Assembly (NCBI GenBank): GCA_012799115.1
Contig: JAAZLY010000115.1
Coordinates: forward strand, 1 to 24,852
Direction of reading: 5' to 3'
Length of the DNA stretch: 24,852 nucleotides
Source: Bacillota bacterium
GTDB lineage: Bacteria; Bacillota; Limnochordia; Darwinibacteriales; Darwinibacteriaceae
The position numbers were made by a program, and so were the translations under genes. Below the pieces are notes generated by a model. The model ran no database searches. It was not told the origin of the DNA and saw nothing but the letters and a program-made list of their open reading frames with translations. Below, piece after piece: positions 22,465-24,852 of this stretch. How positions within the stretch are numbered: the stretch's first letter is position 1; every line of letters begins with the position of its first letter.

Positions 22465-23800
22465 AACGGACCATTTCTTGCAGTTTCCCATAGTAGTCCC
22501 GGGTCTGTTGTGCTGTCTTGGCATTGAAAAAGATGTGGAGATTGTCAAGTTCGATGTAGATATAGGGCGGACTATTCTTATAGACATATAGCTTGCTAGG
22601 TCCATAGCCCCCCACTGCGTAGTTACCAATAGCATACCTACTGGTCTCTGCCCCATTTGTCCTTGTGCCCCTAGGGAGGTTTTGTACAAGTGAGACGTTC
22701 TTAATATCCTCAGTGGCAAAGGCGAAACCATAAAGAGGAGCCTGCACCACAATCTCGGTTTCAGCGATCCGCAAAGCATAGTCCGACGTATCCAGGGCCA
22801 GGAACACGAAGAACAGTCCTAGAAGTAGCACCCCGACACCAATTACCGTACCATAGAAGACGGCGCGTCCCTTCTTGTTCCCAAGGTTCATTGTCATGCC
22901 AAACCCAAAACGCTTTGGCACCATAATTCGGCTATCGTGTGGATTATTGTAAAGCAGGCCCCGCCAATAGTGATCCTCATCCACCACAAAGTTGGATCCA
23001 GAGGTCTGCAGGAGGCGATTCTGCTTACGTTGAATACCAGAGCCTGTTAAGACAACGGCAAAGAGCGTGGCTAGAGTCGTCAAGAAAGAGGCCAATCCTA
23101 AAACAGACCCTTGGGCATAGCGAAAGAAGAGGGCTAGGAAGAGAAGAAAGCAAGCGTGGCCATTGGCCAAGGCCACCCAGCAAAGGGTCCAGCCTCGAAT
23201 CGAAACCCTAGTCAATGCTAAATTGATCCGACTATCCTCGCTATAGGCCCGGGCAGGTTCCCGAGCTGAGAGACGATAGAGCAAGTAGAAGAGAATGACT
23301 TCCCCCAGGCCCAGGAAGGCAAAAGCAGGTTGTCCCCAACCGAAGAGACCTAGCACAATGAGGAGCGCAGGAATGAACCATAGCCTAGAAAGTGGTAGTT
23401 TGCTCTTTTCCCGCGAGACGATCAGGTCTACCTTGACGACATCTCGAGGACCAGCCCACCATCCTTCCTCACCTTTTAGGCGCATCAGTTTCTTCGAATA
23501 CACATTAGACAAAAGGACTCCGCCAATCAGAGACAATCCGACCCACACTGTGAACAAGAGCAGGAGTATACTCACCTCTCGAGCCAAGAGAATGACAGTA
23601 CCCCCTCCTAGCGATACCAGCGATAAGAGGACATTGCTCTTCTTGTAGTCAGAAATGATTTTCTGCACCCTAGGGTCGCCTTGAGCTTTTGGAGGTAAGG
23701 TTACGTTGAGGACAACGTTTTTCCTAAATGTGGCTGCGGACCGAAAACTCAGAAACAGAGCGCAAGTTATGATCAATATTGTTGTGACCTGAACAAACAT
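22463..23800 (-). CDS. Multi-pass membrane protein with DUF5808-like segment and PH-like C-terminus
   Basis: A 445-residue integral membrane protein. Hydrophobic segments lie near 4-18, 58-73, 77-97, 140-155, 158-175, 207-226, 230-256 and 320-342. Between the last two pairs is DEDHYWRGLLYNNPHD followed by VPKRFGFGMTMNLG, the pattern of DUF5808 (large, tryptophan-rich cytosolic or surface loop). The C-terminal 100 residues (from about 345) look like the bacterial PH-like domain found in DUF1648-type proteins and end IELDNLHIFFNAKTAQQTRDYYGKL (split). Function unknown. The ATG overlaps the stop of the GntR gene (TGATG), so the two are translationally coupled and the regulator presumably controls this protein. 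Confidence 0.7.
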   Translation of the reverse strand: MFVQVTTILIITCALFLSFRSAATFRKNVVLNVTLPPKAQGDPRVQKIISDYKKSNVLLSLVSLGGGTVILLAREVSILLLLFTVWVGLSLIGGVLLSNVYSKKLMRLKGEEGWWAGPRDVVKVDLIVSREKSKLPLSRLWFIPALLIVLGLFGWGQPAFAFLGLGEVILFYLLYRLSAREPARAYSEDSRINLALTRVSIRGWTLCWVALANGHACFLLFLALFFRYAQGSVLGLASFLTTLATLFAVVLTGSGIQRKQNRLLQTSGSNFVVDEDHYWRGLLYNNPHDSRIMVPKRFGFGMTMNLGNKKGRAVFYGTVIGVGVLLLGLFFVFLALDTSDYALRIAETEIVVQAPLYGFAFATEDIKNVSLVQNLPRGTRTNGAETSRYAIGNYAVGGYGPSKLYVYKNSPPYIYIELDNLHIFFNAKTAQQTRDYYGKLQEMVR

Positions 23801-24189
23801 CAGTCGGTCCCCCCTTTTTCAAAAAGATTGTTGCAGAGTGTTTCATACATTTCCAGTAGTTCTTCCCTTCCCAGCCCCCGGGCGTGACCTTCTGCTATCA
23901 AGAGGGTGAACTGTTCCTGCCAGCGTTCGGGGAAGTGAGGATATGCCTCTCTCGTTACCATCACCTTTGCACCCTGACGACGATCGATTTCGATAAAGCC
24001 CTGGTCTTTCAAGAGCGTATAGGCCTTGTTTACCGTCATCGCATTGATCCCTAAATCCTCGGCAAGTTGGCGAACACTTGGTAATCCCTCACCTTCCTGG
24101 AGGCTCTTTGAGCCAATGGCCAAGACGATGGCGTTACGTAGCTGGAGATAGAGCGGTTCTTCCCCAGTCATATCGAGGCTGATTAACAT
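23800..24189 (-). CDS. GntR-family transcriptional regulator, YtrA subfamily
   Basis: A 129-residue regulator with an N-terminal winged helix-turn-helix: PLYLQLRNAIVLAIGSKSL, LPSVRQLAEDLGINAMTVNKAY, LKDQGFIEIDRRQGAKVMV. Only a short helical C-terminal tail (about 85-129) follows, as in YtrA-type regulators, without a large effector domain. The ATG at 24189 follows AAAGGAGAAG; an upstream in-frame start at 24252 would cross the operator and promoter. YtrA-type genes usually precede an ABC transporter; here the partner is the DUF5808-like membrane protein. It is probably autorepressed through the inverted repeat at 24209-24239. Confidence 0.9.
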   Translation of the reverse strand: MLISLDMTGEEPLYLQLRNAIVLAIGSKSLQEGEGLPSVRQLAEDLGINAMTVNKAYTLLKDQGFIEIDRRQGAKVMVTREAYPHFPERWQEQFTLLIAEGHARGLGREELLEMYETLCNNLFEKGGTD

Positions 24190-24208
24190 CGCACTTCTCC
24201 TTTCTGTA

Positions 24209-24239
24209 TTATCTGTATTACTAATTATAATACAGATAA
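24209..24239. promoter_or_regulatory. Operator: perfect 12-base inverted repeat
   Basis: TTATCTGTATTA (24209-24220) and TAATACAGATAA (24228-24239) are exact reverse complements around a 7-base AT-rich spacer. An extra CTGTATTA half lies at 24204-24211. The repeat overlaps the -10 and part of the spacer of the GntR promoter, the expected place for an autorepressor site. Confidence 0.88.
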
Positions 24240-24252
24240 GACAATATGGCAA
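24224..24252 (-). promoter_or_regulatory. Strong sigma-A promoter of the GntR operon
   Basis: On the minus strand TTGCCA (24252-24247) and a perfect TATAAT (24229-24224) are separated by 17 bases. Confidence 0.88.
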
Positions 24253-24354
24253 GAAGAAGTATGTGCTCTATCACCCAACAAGCAGGTTTTCCGGACTCCA
24301 GAGCGAACTCTTGTTCAAGTGCAGAAACAGTAGCGATGTGAATGGAGGATACCT

Positions 24355-24705
24355 GTGATTCGACAAGACGATGAGATTAAGACAGACATCTTTGAGAAGC
24401 GATTTGGCGGTGAAGGAACCGTCACAATGCGTCATCTATTAGAAGGTGCCCCGGAGATGTATGACAAAGGAAGGCTGTTTTCCCACGGGATCATAGAACC
24501 TGGCGCATCACTCGGTTACCATGTTCACGAGAACGAATCGGAGACCTTTTACATTCTAAAGGGCATAGCAGAATACAACGACAATGGGGTTGTCTCTGTG
24601 ATTAAGGCTGGCGATGTGACCTTTACCGCGGCTGGTCAAGGCCACGCTATGAAGAGTATCGGAGAAGAACCCTTGGAGTTTATTGCCCTCATCCTCTTTA
24701 AATAG
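24355..24705 (+). CDS. Cupin-domain protein
   Basis: A 116-residue single-domain cupin, a small beta-barrel metal-binding fold. Motif 1 is GYHVHENESETFYILKG (about 53-69), giving the two His and a Glu ligand, and motif 2 contributes GQGHAMKS (about 94-101) with the fourth ligand His. Translation starts at GTG 24355 with GGAGG 6 bases upstream. It may be an isomerase, a dioxygenase-like enzyme or a sensor; the sequence does not decide. No clear promoter is seen in the 100 bases before it. Confidence 0.85.
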   Translation: MIRQDDEIKTDIFEKRFGGEGTVTMRHLLEGAPEMYDKGRLFSHGIIEPGASLGYHVHENESETFYILKGIAEYNDNGVVSVIKAGDVTFTAAGQGHAMKSIGEEPLEFIALILFK

Positions 24706-24721
24706 CTAAACGTATACTAGG

Positions 24722-24749
24722 CAAGGGCTAACTTTTGTATTAGCCCTTG
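24722..24749 (+). terminator. Stem-loop after the cupin gene (terminator-like, no T-run)
   Basis: CAAGGGCTAA (24722-24731) pairs perfectly with TTAGCCCTTG (24740-24749) around an 8-base loop. No T-run follows; the right arm runs directly into a -35 hexamer. Termination is therefore uncertain. Confidence 0.45.
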
Positions 24750-24775
24750 ACAAACAGGTAAAAGAGAATTATTCT
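24747..24775 (+). promoter_or_regulatory. Sigma-A promoter for a gene beyond the right edge
   Basis: TTGACA (24747-24752) and TATTCT (24770-24775) are separated by 17 bases. The -10 is part of a small palindrome AGAAT-T-ATTCT (24765-24775) that weakly resembles a Fur/PerR half-site arrangement. Confidence 0.75.
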
Positions 24776-24782
24776 TATGGCA

Positions 24783-24852
24783 ATAGGTAAAAACGATGAC
24801 TAGGACGAGTAACTATCATTAACCTCACAGAGAATGGGAGTACCTGAACAGG
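24783..24852 (+). promoter_or_regulatory. Start of a probable T-box leader (cut by the right edge)
   Basis: After the promoter the leader reads GATGACTAGGACGAGTA (24796-24812) and then CAGAGAATGGGAG (24829-24841). This is the order and wording of T-box stem I (GAxGAGTA, then AGAGA-G). The antiterminator and the regulated gene, typically an aminoacyl-tRNA synthetase or an amino-acid gene, would be outside the window. The specifier codon cannot be read. Confidence 0.5.

Overview
The window reads as chromosomal DNA of a Gram-positive member of the Bacillota, most likely an anaerobe of the Clostridia/Limnochordia type. The evidence is strong AGGAGG-type ribosome binding sites, frequent GTG starts, consensus sigma-A promoters with 17-base spacers, a Bacillus-type 7-1-7 Fur box, T-box-like leaders at both ends, a YtrA-type GntR regulator, a BmrCD-like ABC exporter and a tryptophanase. 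Base composition looks roughly balanced and even. I see no rRNA, tRNA, CRISPR array, insertion sequence or phage gene. The lineage is an inference.

Layout, left to right. Positions 1-225 hold a perfect leftward promoter and a structured, T-box-like leader for a gene beyond the left edge. Positions 392-1914 (+) carry a PfkB-family sugar-phosphate kinase and a nitroreductase, probably one transcript. Positions 1938-3592 (-) carry an HD-type phosphohydrolase and a uridine-kinase-like protein with an unusual N-terminal domain. Positions 3811-4245 (+) encode a small LiaF-like membrane protein. Positions 4294-7876 (-) are a complete ferric-siderophore ABC importer (two permeases, ATPase, binding protein) behind a clear Fur box, and a divergent AraC-type regulator with a cysteine-rich N-terminus follows at 8018-8716 (+).

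Positions 8713-14016 are amino-acid and purine anabolism: ilvE (-), purC (+), then a leftward aromatic operon of an AroE-AroK fusion, aroC, and a chorismate mutase joined to a degenerate prephenate-dehydratase/ACT-like region. Positions 14133-17342 (-) carry tryptophanase followed by oligoendopeptidase F, a plausible peptide and amino-acid catabolic pair. Positions 17473-18698 (-) form a two-gene SPFH/RHH operon, and its promoter is overlaid by four palindromic hexamers at exactly 11-base spacing. Positions 18871-22438 (+) encode a heterodimeric ABC exporter with complementary degenerate ATP sites. Positions 22463-24189 (-) carry a YtrA-like GntR regulator and a multi-pass membrane protein under a promoter covered by a perfect 12+12 inverted repeat. 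Positions 24355-24705 (+) encode a cupin, and the window ends in a new promoter and the beginning of a second T-box-like leader.

The best candidates for something undescribed are the SPFH/RHH operon with its 11-base operator array, the cysteine-rich AraC regulator beside the siderophore operon, the transcription terminator of ilvE lying inside the coding end of that araC gene, the degenerate chorismate mutase/prephenate dehydratase, and the helical-domain-uridine-kinase fusion.
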